A stretch of 60,480 nucleotides of DNA, taken from the NCBI GenBank assembly GCA_009780415.1, contig WRAC01000011.1, forward strand, positions 1 to 60,480, written 5' to 3'. Below the pieces are notes generated by a model that was not told the origin of the DNA, did not search any database, and saw nothing but the letters and a program-made list of their open reading frames with translations. Both the position numbers and the translations under genes were made by a program. The DNA is from Defluviitaleaceae bacterium (lineage in GTDB: Bacteria; Bacillota; Clostridia; Lachnospirales; WRAX01). Of the stretch, positions 43,308 through 53,000 are shown one piece after another. Numbering within the stretch: the stretch's first letter is position 1; every line of letters starts with the position of its first letter.

Positions 43308-44339
43308 ATGAAAATCAGAACCTATTTGGCAAAAGTATTCGACGGCATGGCAAAAGGGCTGTTCGCATCGCTCATTATCGGCGTTATAATCAAGCAGATC
43401 GGCGATTATACGGGCATCGCGGCTTTGCAAACCTTCGGGCAGGCGGCTCAATTCTTAATGGGCCCCGCTATCGGCGCGGGTATCGCGCTGTCACGTAAAG
43501 CCCCCATGTTTACGCTGCTGGCGGCAATAGCGGCGGGCGCAATCGGCGCGGGCTCTATCCAGTTTTTGGAACATGCCGGCGTGTGGGGCGCGCGTGTGGG
43601 CGATCCCATTGGCGCGCTGCTGGCAGCTTTAATCGGAATAGAGATAGGCAAAAAGCTTGAGGGAAAAACGAAATTCGATTTGCTGATAATACCCGCTTTG
43701 GTCATCCTCTCCGCGACGCTGGTGGGCGTGTTCATTTCCCCGCCCGTCGCAAGATTTATGGAATTACTGGGAAACAGCGTAAACCGCCTGACAGACCTGC
43801 AGCCCATACCGCTGGGTATCCTGATAGGCATTTCCGTGGGCATGATCCTGACCAGCCCCATATCCAGCGCCGCGCTGTGCATCGGCATCCAAATCGGCGG
43901 CCCATTGGTTACGGATTCCAGCATAGCGGCAGGGGCGGCATTGGCCGGCTGCTGCGCGCAGATGATCGGTTTCGCCGTAATCAGCTTCCGCGAAAACAAA
44001 TGGAGCGGTTTGATATCGCAGGGCCTTGGCACATCCATGCTGCAAATGCCCAACATCATAAAAAACCCGTGGGTATGGCTTCCGCCGACCATAGCGAGCG
44101 GCGTCGGCGGCTTTTTATCGGCTGTGGTATTCGGGATGAGGACAAACTCAACCGGAGCGGGCATGGGAACATCGGGTCTTGTGGGGCCGTTCACGGCATA
44201 CGCGGCAATGGAGGGCGGCAGAAGCACCGTCGCCGCCATCGCGGCCGTGCATTTCATTTCGCCCGCGGTTGTAAGTCTTATTGTTTGTGAGCTGATGCGT
44301 AAGAGAGGGTTAATAAAGTTTGGGGATTTAAGGCTTTAG
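43308..44339 (+). CDS. PTS-type sugar transporter IIC-like membrane protein (PF13303 type)
   Basis: A 343-residue very hydrophobic protein with about nine or ten membrane segments and many Gly-rich stretches. It resembles the PTS_EIIC_2 family (conserved FGQAAQFLMGPAIGAGIA and SSAALCIGIQIGGPLV). Members are single-domain transporters without attached IIA or IIB domains, and none of those partners is next to it. The substrate is unknown. The ATG at 43308 has GAGGT upstream. Confidence 0.82.
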   Translation: MKIRTYLAKVFDGMAKGLFASLIIGVIIKQIGDYTGIAALQTFGQAAQFLMGPAIGAGIALSRKAPMFTLLAAIAAGAIGAGSIQFLEHAGVWGARVGDPIGALLAALIGIEIGKKLEGKTKFDLLIIPALVILSATLVGVFISPPVARFMELLGNSVNRLTDLQPIPLGILIGISVGMILTSPISSAALCIGIQIGGPLVTDSSIAAGAALAGCCAQMIGFAVISFRENKWSGLISQGLGTSMLQMPNIIKNPWVWLPPTIASGVGGFLSAVVFGMRTNSTGAGMGTSGLVGPFTAYAAMEGGRSTVAAIAAVHFISPAVVSLIVCELMRKRGLIKFGDLRL

Positions 44340-44361
44340 GTTAAAATAACGGTATATAAAA

Positions 44362-44389
44362 TAGGGGGCGAACAATAATTCGCTCCCTA
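44362..44389. repeat. Intergenic hairpin (TAGGGGGCGAA/TTCGCTCCCTA)
   Basis: Eleven-base arms with one G-T wobble surround a CAATAA loop. It lies between the convergent PTS-like gene and the Cys-rich gene and overlaps the stop of the latter at 44387. It resembles hairpins at 15401-15419 and 26171-26193 and could end transcription from either side. Confidence 0.6.
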
Positions 44390-44518
44390 CGATTTAAGCC
44401 TTTGGCACGATGTTAAATTACCGTTCTTTTCGTGATTGGCTTGGCAAGCCTTGCAATCCCCGCGGCGGGGGCATCCGCTGTTGGCGCAGGGGCAGTTTTT
44501 GTTCAGTTCTTTACTCAT
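44387..44518 (-). CDS. Small Cys-rich protein (DUF6485-like)
   Basis: A 43-residue protein with six Cys: NCPC, SGCPRRGDCKAC, then a His and a final SCQR. The spacing C-x-C...C-x-R-x-G-x-C-x-x-C...H...G-x-L-x-x-C resembles the DUF6485 family of small clostridial proteins and suggests metal or Fe-S binding. The ATG at 44518 overlaps the stop of the upstream GNAT-like gene by ATGA, so the two are coupled. No function is established. Confidence 0.72.
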   Translation of the reverse strand: MSKELNKNCPCANSGCPRRGDCKACQANHEKNGNLTSCQRLKS

Positions 44519-45150
44519 TTGAATTCCTCCTTATAAAGCTTCAAAAGCCCGGGGTATCTTGCCAATAGCTGACCTTCCAGCATACCGGCGCTTTCAGCAT
44601 AGTATATCTCCCCGCCCGAAATATTATCACAGGCATACGACAAGCCTATAAATTTACACATCGCCCTGCCCTCCCGGGTATACGCGTTCGCACACCAGCG
44701 GGAAAAGTAAATCCCCCTATTTGCGTAGATTTCAAGCTGCTCAAAAAACGAGTCCATCAGCAGCATTAAATTCTTTGACGTACGGAAAGAGGGCAGAAGG
44801 TTTATGGACAGGAAATAACCGTTATACCTGCCCTTGCCCGACAGCGGCTGCGCCGTGGCGTGCGTAATGTCGCTGTCCCGCATATTGCCGTTTTTCATTC
44901 TCTCAAAATGCCCGTCATCCAGACATACAATGTTCCAATACCCGGCTATCTCCTTGCCGACCATAAGCAGCCTGTACATCTCGGGATATTCCTCGGCAAG
45001 CTCAACCCACTGCTCAACCGTCCCTTCCTGCTCCGGCGTCAGCCCCTTCATGGTCTCGTAGTCCATATGCATAAGCTGTTCCATTATGTAATCAATATCA
45101 AATAAATCCGTAATCTGCTGCGCGTCCACTATTACCGGTTCGCTAACCAT
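44515..45150 (-). CDS. GNAT-like protein, function unknown
   Basis: A protein of about 211 residues. The centre looks like a GNAT fold: a strand LLMVGKEIAGYWNIV, then GYFLSINLLPSFRTSKNLMLLMDSFFEQL where acetyl-CoA binding strand and helix are expected, and AMCKFIGLSYAC near the end. The canonical Q/R-x-x-G-x-G/A motif is not clear. The ATG at 45150 is preferred over a TTG three codons earlier, which sits directly on the GGGGG site. It is coupled to the Cys-rich gene downstream. Confidence 0.6.
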   Translation of the reverse strand: MVSEPVIVDAQQITDLFDIDYIMEQLMHMDYETMKGLTPEQEGTVEQWVELAEEYPEMYRLLMVGKEIAGYWNIVCLDDGHFERMKNGNMRDSDITHATAQPLSGKGRYNGYFLSINLLPSFRTSKNLMLLMDSFFEQLEIYANRGIYFSRWCANAYTREGRAMCKFIGLSYACDNISGGEIYYAESAGMLEGQLLARYPGLLKLYKEEFK

Positions 45151-45292
45151 TGTAACCAACCCCCATAGTATTGCTTATAAATTAACTGTATCACATGTCG
45201 TCCCTTTTTACAAACATTATTATCTATGCATACATAAAATACCATTTTTTTCTATATATTAGATAAAAAGTATAAGCAGGAGGAATGTACAC

Positions 45293-46852
45293 ATGCTTCT
45301 TAAAGAAGCCATAGCCCTTACGCAATGCATTGGCAGCGAGCAGACACAGCTTTTGATCGAGGGTGACATAATCGTCCCCGACTCCAAGCCGGATATGCGG
45401 ATGCTCCTCAGGACAGATGCCGCGGCGCGTATTGAGCGCGGCGAGATTTCTGCCGACCGCGTAAGTTTTTCCGGTAAACTGGTGATAAAGGCCCTATACC
45501 TTGCGAAGGGGTCAGAAAAGCCCGTACATAGCCTGAACCTCAGCGCGCCCATCGAGGATTTTATCCAAATCGAAGGCGCAAACCGCGATATGTGGGCCGA
45601 TACCGCCGCGGAGATCGCCCATATTGATTACAAAATGGTAAACGACAGGAAAGTAAACTACCGCGCCGTCGTAAACATCAGCGTGGGCGTGCACGCCAAG
45701 ACCAGCCACGACGTGGTGGTCAGCGTGGATGGCCTTGCCGAGTCCCACCTGAAAAAAAGCCGCCACAGCGTCTGCCGGGTTATCGCGACCTGTTCCGACG
45801 TCATCCAGCTCCGCAACGACCTGCCCTTGCCTCCCGGAAAACCCGGTATAGTCAACATCTTACAAAGCGACGCCCGTATCTCCAACAAAGAAGTAAAAGT
45901 CCAGAACGGGCGCGTCGCCATAAGCGGCGAACTGTTGATCCAAAGCCTCTACACGGGCGACGACGGGACCATCGCCGAATTCGCGGAGCACGAAACCCCG
46001 TTTTCCGGCTTTATCGAGGCCCCAGGAGCTAAAGAGGGAATGCAGGCCGACGTCACCCTTGCCATAGCAGACCTCAGCATCAACATCGGCAAGGACGAGG
46101 ACGGCGAGGACCGCGTGTTCGCCGCCGACGCCGTAATCAGCGCCAACCTTCGCGTTCAGAGTCTGGGTGAGGTCGTCCTCCTTGAGGACGCATACCACAT
46201 CAACAAAGACCTGCACTTCACCCGTGAAACCGTCAAATTCCCGCGCCAGATCTGCCGCAACAAGAACCAGTGCCCCATCAAGGAAATCATCCAGCTTGAC
46301 GACACATGCCCGGAAATCCTGCAAATCTACCAGGCATCCGGCAATCTTTTCGTCGAAAGCGTAAAGCTATTTGAGGACCGTATGACCGTTGAGGGCGTTA
46401 TCCACGCCGACATCCTCTATATTGCCCGCGATGACGACACACCGCTTTATAACCACCGCTCCGCCATCCCTTACAAGCAGACAATCGAGGTAAAAGGCGC
46501 GGCGCCCGGCATGGAGGCCTTCATCGACCATTCCATTGATCACATAGGTTTCAACATGCTTTCGGGTAAAGAAGTGGAAGTCCGCTACCTCGTCTGCTTC
46601 ACTGCCCGCGTCGTTGACAACCGCGCCGTTAACGTTATCAGCGACATCACTTTCACCGACATGGACAAATCCGTTCTCGACAAGATGGCCTCCATCACCG
46701 TCTACGTCGTACAGTCCGACGACAGCGCCTGGTCCATCGCCAAGAAATTTAACACAAGCCTCGACGACCTCCTCGAAATAAACGAGCTGGATTCACCCGA
46801 GGCCGTTGCTATGGGGCAGAAATTGCTGGTATTGAAGAAGATTGCGGTTTAG
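45293..46852 (+). CDS. SPOCS-domain (DUF3794) protein with C-terminal LysM
   Basis: A 519-residue protein with about three SPOCS/DUF3794 repeats (about residues 30-140, 185-290 and 335-440) and one LysM domain at 468-515 (YVVQSDDSAWSIAKKFNTSLDDLLEINEL). This architecture belongs to spore-coat-associated proteins of the SafA/SpoVID-interacting type. It implies a role in coat or cortex assembly, with LysM binding peptidoglycan. The ATG at 45293 follows an AGGAGG site. A CATACATA box at 45229-45236 resembles a sporulation sigma-E -10, but no convincing -35 was found. Confidence 0.88.
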   Translation: MLLKEAIALTQCIGSEQTQLLIEGDIIVPDSKPDMRMLLRTDAAARIERGEISADRVSFSGKLVIKALYLAKGSEKPVHSLNLSAPIEDFIQIEGANRDMWADTAAEIAHIDYKMVNDRKVNYRAVVNISVGVHAKTSHDVVVSVDGLAESHLKKSRHSVCRVIATCSDVIQLRNDLPLPPGKPGIVNILQSDARISNKEVKVQNGRVAISGELLIQSLYTGDDGTIAEFAEHETPFSGFIEAPGAKEGMQADVTLAIADLSINIGKDEDGEDRVFAADAVISANLRVQSLGEVVLLEDAYHINKDLHFTRETVKFPRQICRNKNQCPIKEIIQLDDTCPEILQIYQASGNLFVESVKLFEDRMTVEGVIHADILYIARDDDTPLYNHRSAIPYKQTIEVKGAAPGMEAFIDHSIDHIGFNMLSGKEVEVRYLVCFTARVVDNRAVNVISDITFTDMDKSVLDKMASITVYVVQSDDSAWSIAKKFNTSLDDLLEINELDSPEAVAMGQKLLVLKKIAV

Positions 46853-46864
46853 GCAACACTTTGT

Positions 46865-46886
46865 GAGCGCGGGCGTCCCGCCCGCA
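46865..46886. repeat. GC-rich palindromic repeat, copy 4
   Basis: The 22-base core GAGCGCGGGCG-TCC-CGCCCGCA lies 12 bases after the SPOCS gene. It is identical to the other copies except for the first two bases of the 24-base form. Confidence 0.8.
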
Positions 46887-46917
46887 AATTGCTTTATACA
46901 AGAATTCCCATATCAGG

Positions 46918-46962
46918 AAAGCCGTGGTTTATGTTGACGATATCCTTCAAAACCACGGCTTT
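46918..46962. other. Long inverted repeat upstream of the giant lipoprotein gene
   Basis: AAAGCCGTGGTTT (46918-46930) pairs perfectly with AAACCACGGCTTT (46950-46962) over a 19-base loop. It ends 18 bases before the predicted -35 of the next gene. It may terminate the SPOCS transcript, although the T-tract is only the three Ts in the stem. Confidence 0.5.
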
Positions 46963-46980
46963 GCTGTCGCGTAATTTATC

Positions 46981-47009
46981 TTGACAATCTCGGCGTTATG
47001 GGGTATATT
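46981..47009 (+). promoter_or_regulatory. Near-consensus sigma-A promoter for the giant lipoprotein
   Basis: TTGACA (46981-46986), a 17-base spacer and TATATT (47004-47009). The -35 is perfect and the -10 has one mismatch. It lies 51 bases before the GTG start at 47061. Confidence 0.75.
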
Positions 47010-47060
47010 GTTAGGGAGTATTATTTTGTCTATAATAATATCTTGAAAGGAGTTTTAGAT

Positions 47061-50000
47061 GTGAAGAGAAGATTCTTTGTGGCGCTTCTCGCTACGGCGT
47101 TTATAATCGCCAAGACAGCTTTGGCCAGTTGTCGACCAGCGGAACCCACACCCGCACCCACCCCGACACCAGCACCCGTCGCCACACCTACGCCCCAGCC
47201 CACGCCGGAACCGACGGAAGCCCCTGCTGACGATCCTGTCGACGACCCCGTCGATGATCCCGCTGATGACCCCGTTGACGATCCCGTTGCAGCGGCAGGC
47301 GCAGAAGCCTTGGCTGGTACATATCACCTTGATTTCGCACCCGTAGGCGCGCCTTTGCGTGTCACGGTTGAAGTCAGAGCGGACGGTTTGTTCCGTGCCT
47401 CCACCGTTTACGGCGGTCTTAACGTCTGGGGCGACGGAGTCATTACCGGAGCGGACGGCGCTTTCATGCTGGAAGTCCCGGAATTTGGCATTGCTTTCCC
47501 CTTTGGCCTGTCAGCGGACGGCAGCCTCACTTATGATGAGGATATTTTCTGGGGTATAGTTGAAGCCCCCGACTTCGTCAGTCTTATCAACTCCCTGTTC
47601 CCCGGGCTGTTTAATCAGCCCGGCACACAGGAGCAGGCTCCCGCCGAAACAGTGACGGTGCCTCCCGCCGAACGTTTTGCCTTATCCGGCAACTGGACGA
47701 TCGACCTGCGACCCATTAACTGGGACGCGGTTATCCGCGCTGATATAGATGAAGCCGGCAACTTCTACGCCCTTGCCGGTACGCCTTTCGGTGAGTTCTT
47801 CGCCATAGGCGGCATCGTTGCGGAAGGCAATCTGATGCATATAAGCTTCCCCGATTTTAATATCCATGAAACAATAACGGTTATTGACGGCATTTATTAT
47901 GTGGATGAGGCGCAGTACAGCTTCTATGAGGCACTTATCCTGGATATGATTGCCAATTTCAATCAGCCCGTTTCCGCCGTGCCGGTAACCACGCAGCCTG
48001 TTGCGCAAGCTCAGGGGCCGGAACCGCTCACGGACCTTATAGCCGATCTGGCGGGGACATATAGTGTCAGCCTTCGCCCCCTTGGCTACAGCAACGAATT
48101 TTACGTCGCGGTAAGCTCAACAGGCGAGATGTACATCGAAACCACGATTGAGGGTTTCGGCCAGATGTACGTTAATGCCGATCTTTCCGAATCCAACGGC
48201 GTATATCAAATCCGCGCCCCAGGTTTTGACGCGTCACTGCGGTTCACCATCGAAAACGGCGAGTACATACCGAATGCGTCCGATATAACGGCGTTAGCGG
48301 AGCTGGCCGCGCAGTTTTTCCCGCAGCCGGCCGCGCCCGCAGCGGAGACAGCTGTGGCAGTGCCGGAGCCGGAGCCCGCAGCGGTTGACCTTGTCGCCGC
48401 GCTTGCCGGAGAATATAAAATAGATTTAACGCCCGTGGGATTTACAGCGGAGATTTATCTGTCCGCCACCGCAGCCGGTGATATTTACGCCGAAGCGGAA
48501 ATCGAGCCCCTGGGCGTTTTTTATATTACCGGCGTGTTGACCGAAGACGGCGAAGGGTTCAAGATTTCTGTGCCGGCGTTTAACGAGTCGCTTCGCTTCC
48601 TTGACCTTGACGGCGTATTTGTGCCTAACTGGGAAGATTTGAGAAGGCTTTCCGGTATGGCGGCGCTTCTGATTAATTCCATGATTCCCGCCGCTCAGCC
48701 CGAGCCGGAACCCGTTGCGGAACCGGAACCCGAGCCTGTTGACCCCATTGCCGAGCTGGCGGGGATTTACAGTTTCGATCTAAGGCCCGTCGGCTGGGAT
48801 GCCAGAATTGATGCCGTGCTTGGCGAAGACGGAGTGCTTTACGCGCAGTCGTTTATTGAGGGCGCGCTGTTCTACATTCAGGCTAATGTGACCGAGCATA
48901 TCGGTGTTTTCCAGATTGATCTGTCGGAGTTTGCCACGCGCCTGCGCTTTACTGCCGAAAATGGCGTGATTGTACCGTTTACCGAGGATCTATTGAGAAT
49001 TGAAGAATTAATAATTTTCGCCGCGGCTTCTATGTTTGCCGAAATACCCGCCGAACCCGAGGCTGTGGCGGCAGCAGAGCCTGAGCCCGAGCCGGAACCA
49101 GCGGATCCCATTGCCGAATTGGCGGGGATGTACAGTTTCGATCTAAGGCCCGTCGGCTGGGATGCCAGAATTGATGCCGTGCTTGGCGAAGACGGCGTGC
49201 TTTACGCACAGTCGTTTATTGAGGGCGTACTGTTCTACATTCAGGCTAATGTGACCGAGCATATCGGCGTTTTCCAGATTGATCTGTCGGAGTTTGCCAC
49301 GCGCCTGCGCTTTACTGTCGAAAATGGCGTGATTGTGCCGTTTACCGAGGATTTATTAAGAATTGAGACATTGATAGTTGCCGTCGCCGCGGAAATGTTT
49401 GCGGCGCAGTCGCAGGCTCCCGTTGATGCTCCCGCTGTAGTACAAGCCTCCGCCGATCCCGTAGCCGCCCTTGCCGGCGAATATTTCTTTGACCTCTCGC
49501 CCATGGGGTACGCGGTGACGATTAAAGCCATCGCCGGACAGCTTGGCAGCGTTTATGCCGAAGCGGCCCTTGAGCCTTTAGGGACTTTTTACGTTTACGG
49601 CGTAATAACCGACGCGCCGGGCGGTTTCCATCTTACCGCGCCGGATTTCGGCGTTTACATTCCTTTTAACGCAGTAAACGGCGAGTTTGCTATTGCCCCT
49701 GAGATTTGGGTGCTGCTTCAGGAAGCCGCCGATATGCTTTACAATGAGTTCTTCGCGGTTTCGCGCGGTTTTGCGTCTAATGAGCGAGCTTTGAGCGCCG
49801 CCCCGCTTGCCGGGGAATACCATTTTGATCTGTCTCCGCTGGGTTATGCGCTGACTGTTAAAGCCATCGTTGAGCAAAACGGCGGCGTTTATGCAGAAGC
49901 CGATCTCGCTCCCTTCGGGACTTTCTATGTACTGGGTAATGTACAGGCTCAGGGTACTGACTACCGCCTTACAGCGCCGGATTTCGGCGTTTATATTCCT

Positions 50001-53000
50001 TTTAGCATCGTAAACGGCGAATTTGGCGTTGCCCCGGATATCTGGGCCTTGCTTCAGGAAGCCGCCGATTTTGTTTACTACGAGCTTTTTGTGCCGTTTA
50101 CCGCTCCTGCGGTATCCTCAGCCGATCCCGTAGCCGCCCTTGCAGGCGAATATTTCTTTGACCTTTCGCCCATGGGGTACGCGGTGACGATTAAAGCCAT
50201 TGCCGGGCAGCTTGGCAGCGTTTATGCCGAAGCGGCCCTTGAGCCTTTAGGGACTTTCTACGTTTACGGCGTAATAACCGAAGCGCCGGGCGGGTTCCAT
50301 CTTACCGCGCCGGATTTCGGCGTTTACATTCCTTTTAACATAGTAAACGGCGAGTTTGCCATTGCCCCTGAGATTTGGGCGCTGCTTCAGGAAGCTGCCG
50401 ATATGCTTTACAATGAGTTCTTCGCGGTTTCGCGGGGTTTTGCGTCCGCCCGCCGCGCTTTGAACGCCGCCCCGCTTGCCGGGGAATATTATTTCGACCT
50501 GTCTCCGCTGGGGTATGTACTGACGGTTAAGGTTGTAGTTGACCACAACGGCGATGTTTATGCCGAAGCAACCGTTGACCCCTTCGGAACCTACTATGTT
50601 CTGGGTAACGTAACAGGAGCTCCGGGCGGGTTTTACCTTACCGCGCCGGATTTCGGCTTTTACATACCCGTTAGCGTAACAAACGGCGAGATGGGCGTTG
50701 CCCCGGATATCTGGGCGCTGCTTAAAGAAGGCGCGGACATGGTATATAATATGCTATACCCGCCAATGGCGACAGCGGTTACGGATATTGCGGCGGTCTA
50801 TGTGCCCGCCGATCCCGTCGCCGCCCTTGCCGGCGAATACTATTTTGACCTTTCGCCGCTGGGTTATGTTGTGACGGTTAAAGCCATTGTTGACCAAAGC
50901 GGAGGCGTTTACGCCGAAGCTAACCTCCCTCCCTTCGGATCTTATTATGTTTTAGGCGAAATAACCGCGATACAGGGCGCTTACCATCTTACCGCGTCGG
51001 ATTTCGGCGTTTATATCCCCTTTAGCGTAGCAAACGGCGAATTTGGCGTTGCCCCGGAAATTTGGACGCTGCTTAAAGAAGGCGCGGACATGGTATACTA
51101 TACTCTTTTCCTGACGCTTATCGACGAGCTGTCAGCCGCCGGACTCACTGCGGACATTGCGGGAACTTACTATTTCGACCTGTCCCCCGTAGGCTATGAC
51201 GTTGTCGTAAAGGCTGATATAAACGAATGGGGCAAAGCGTATCTTGTATCCACCATCGAACCCTTCGGGACATATTACGTTCACGCCAATGTGGAGCCGA
51301 CCCTTCTGGGATACCGCGCGACAGAAGATAATTTGGGAATATCTCTGCGTTTCATAGTCTTGGACGATATATTTATTCCCGATATTGACGACATAACATA
51401 CATTGAAAACTTAATACTGGACCTGCTGGCCGCCCCCTTTACGGGCGGCTCAGCAGTTTGTTATGAATTGGGAGCGGATTCCGCGAGCGTATCAATCGCG
51501 CAATTACCCGACATATTCGGCCTTCCTATTGAAACCATAAAGAATGCCGCTGAAATGATCCCGTATTTCTTAGATTTCCTGAACCCCGTCATGATCGACT
51601 TCCTGTTGCAAACGGCTGCTTTCAATGAATCATGTGATTTGTTTGATTACGGAATCCCGCTGTCGTTTGACGCGTCTTTTGACGGCAGGGACCTCTCCCT
51701 CGGCTTGAATTTACATGGCATAAACGAGATGGTCAAAGCCATTGCCGCCGATCCTCTCTTCATGCTCATTGTTTACGAGGTTTTGGAAATCCTTGATAAT
51801 ATTGATGTTTTAATAGCCGAAGCCGCAGCTCAGATGGATATGCTTATGGAAATAGCGGAGCTTGCCGAAACGGATCCCGTTGCTTTCATCTTGGCTCTGG
51901 ACAATCTCCTCCCCGGCCTTCTGCCTTATGAGTTCATCGAAGGCTATATGCTGGGAGTTGAGATAACCGAATTCATTGAATACCTGATCTGGCCTTACGA
52001 CTTTGAAGATATCTTCTGGCTTTTCGAGTTCCCGGATTATCTGTGGCTTGCGGAGGAAATCTATTATGAGTTCTTCTTTGATTGGGACAGCTACATGTAT
52101 GATTTTGATTCCGGCATTGAGGTTGATTGGGGCGATTGGGACTGGGACTGGGATTTCTATTCCGAGCCTTACGAATATACCGCTTTTGTTGACTTAAACG
52201 AGTATGGCATCGACGCCGAAGCAATGCTTATCTTTTACGAGGAGTATTTCAATGTAGAAACCTTTTATGCCGAAGTGGTTTTGCCCGACGGCAGCGGGTT
52301 TTTCCTTGACGGCCTTGTTGAGATAATCGGCGGCGAATTGGCGATGGTATACCCGCAAACCGGCATGTACCTGACATTCTACGCCGAAGTTGATATTTAC
52401 GATGATTTGTATGTCTTTTTCGACGGTTCCGAGCTTGTCCGTGTCTGGAATACCGCATTTGAAGCCCTTGCCGGCCCCGCTCCCGCAGCCCCGGCTATTC
52501 CCGCGTTAAATATAAATATCGCCGGAACGTATTTTGTTGACATGGCGCCGGTTGGGCTGGGTCTTAATATTTTCTTCATTGTGGAAGAGGACGGCACGTT
52601 CTACATAACCGATTTCCCAAGCATTGACCAGATGGCTTATTACTACGCGGAGGGCGTTATCCTCTTTTCCGAGGGTCCCTTCATGAGTATCCCGGAATGG
52701 GATTTGCATTTCCCCGTCACCTTTTATGACGGCGATATTGCGATGCATGCCGGTCACTTTACGCAGATTATGGGCTTTGAGCCCGCCGGAAACATTGGTC
52801 ATCTCGAGAGGGTCAAGTACGACATGCGTAACGTGCAGTTCTATAACCCCGCTCCCCGCTATATCCCTTCCAGCCGCGACGGTGTCTATCAAATCGACCT
52901 TTCCCCCGCGGGGATACCCGATTACATCTACCTCGTCCTTGAAGGGGAATACGCCGCAATCGTAACCGGCGCCGTTGAACTTATTGCCGATGCTTATGTC

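Noticed and set aside
45229-45236. A sporulation sigma-E promoter for the SPOCS gene
   Set aside because: CATACATA resembles the -10, but I found no matching -35 at the right distance; it is mentioned only in the gene entry.
46998-47060. An upstream in-frame extension of the giant lipoprotein starting at 46998
   Set aside because: It would begin inside the predicted promoter, and the GTG at 47061 has a proper ribosome site directly followed by a signal peptide.
52060-52170. A frameshift as the reason for the Trp/Asp run in the giant lipoprotein
   Set aside because: The frame is continuous and the flanking sequence keeps the same acidic, aromatic character.
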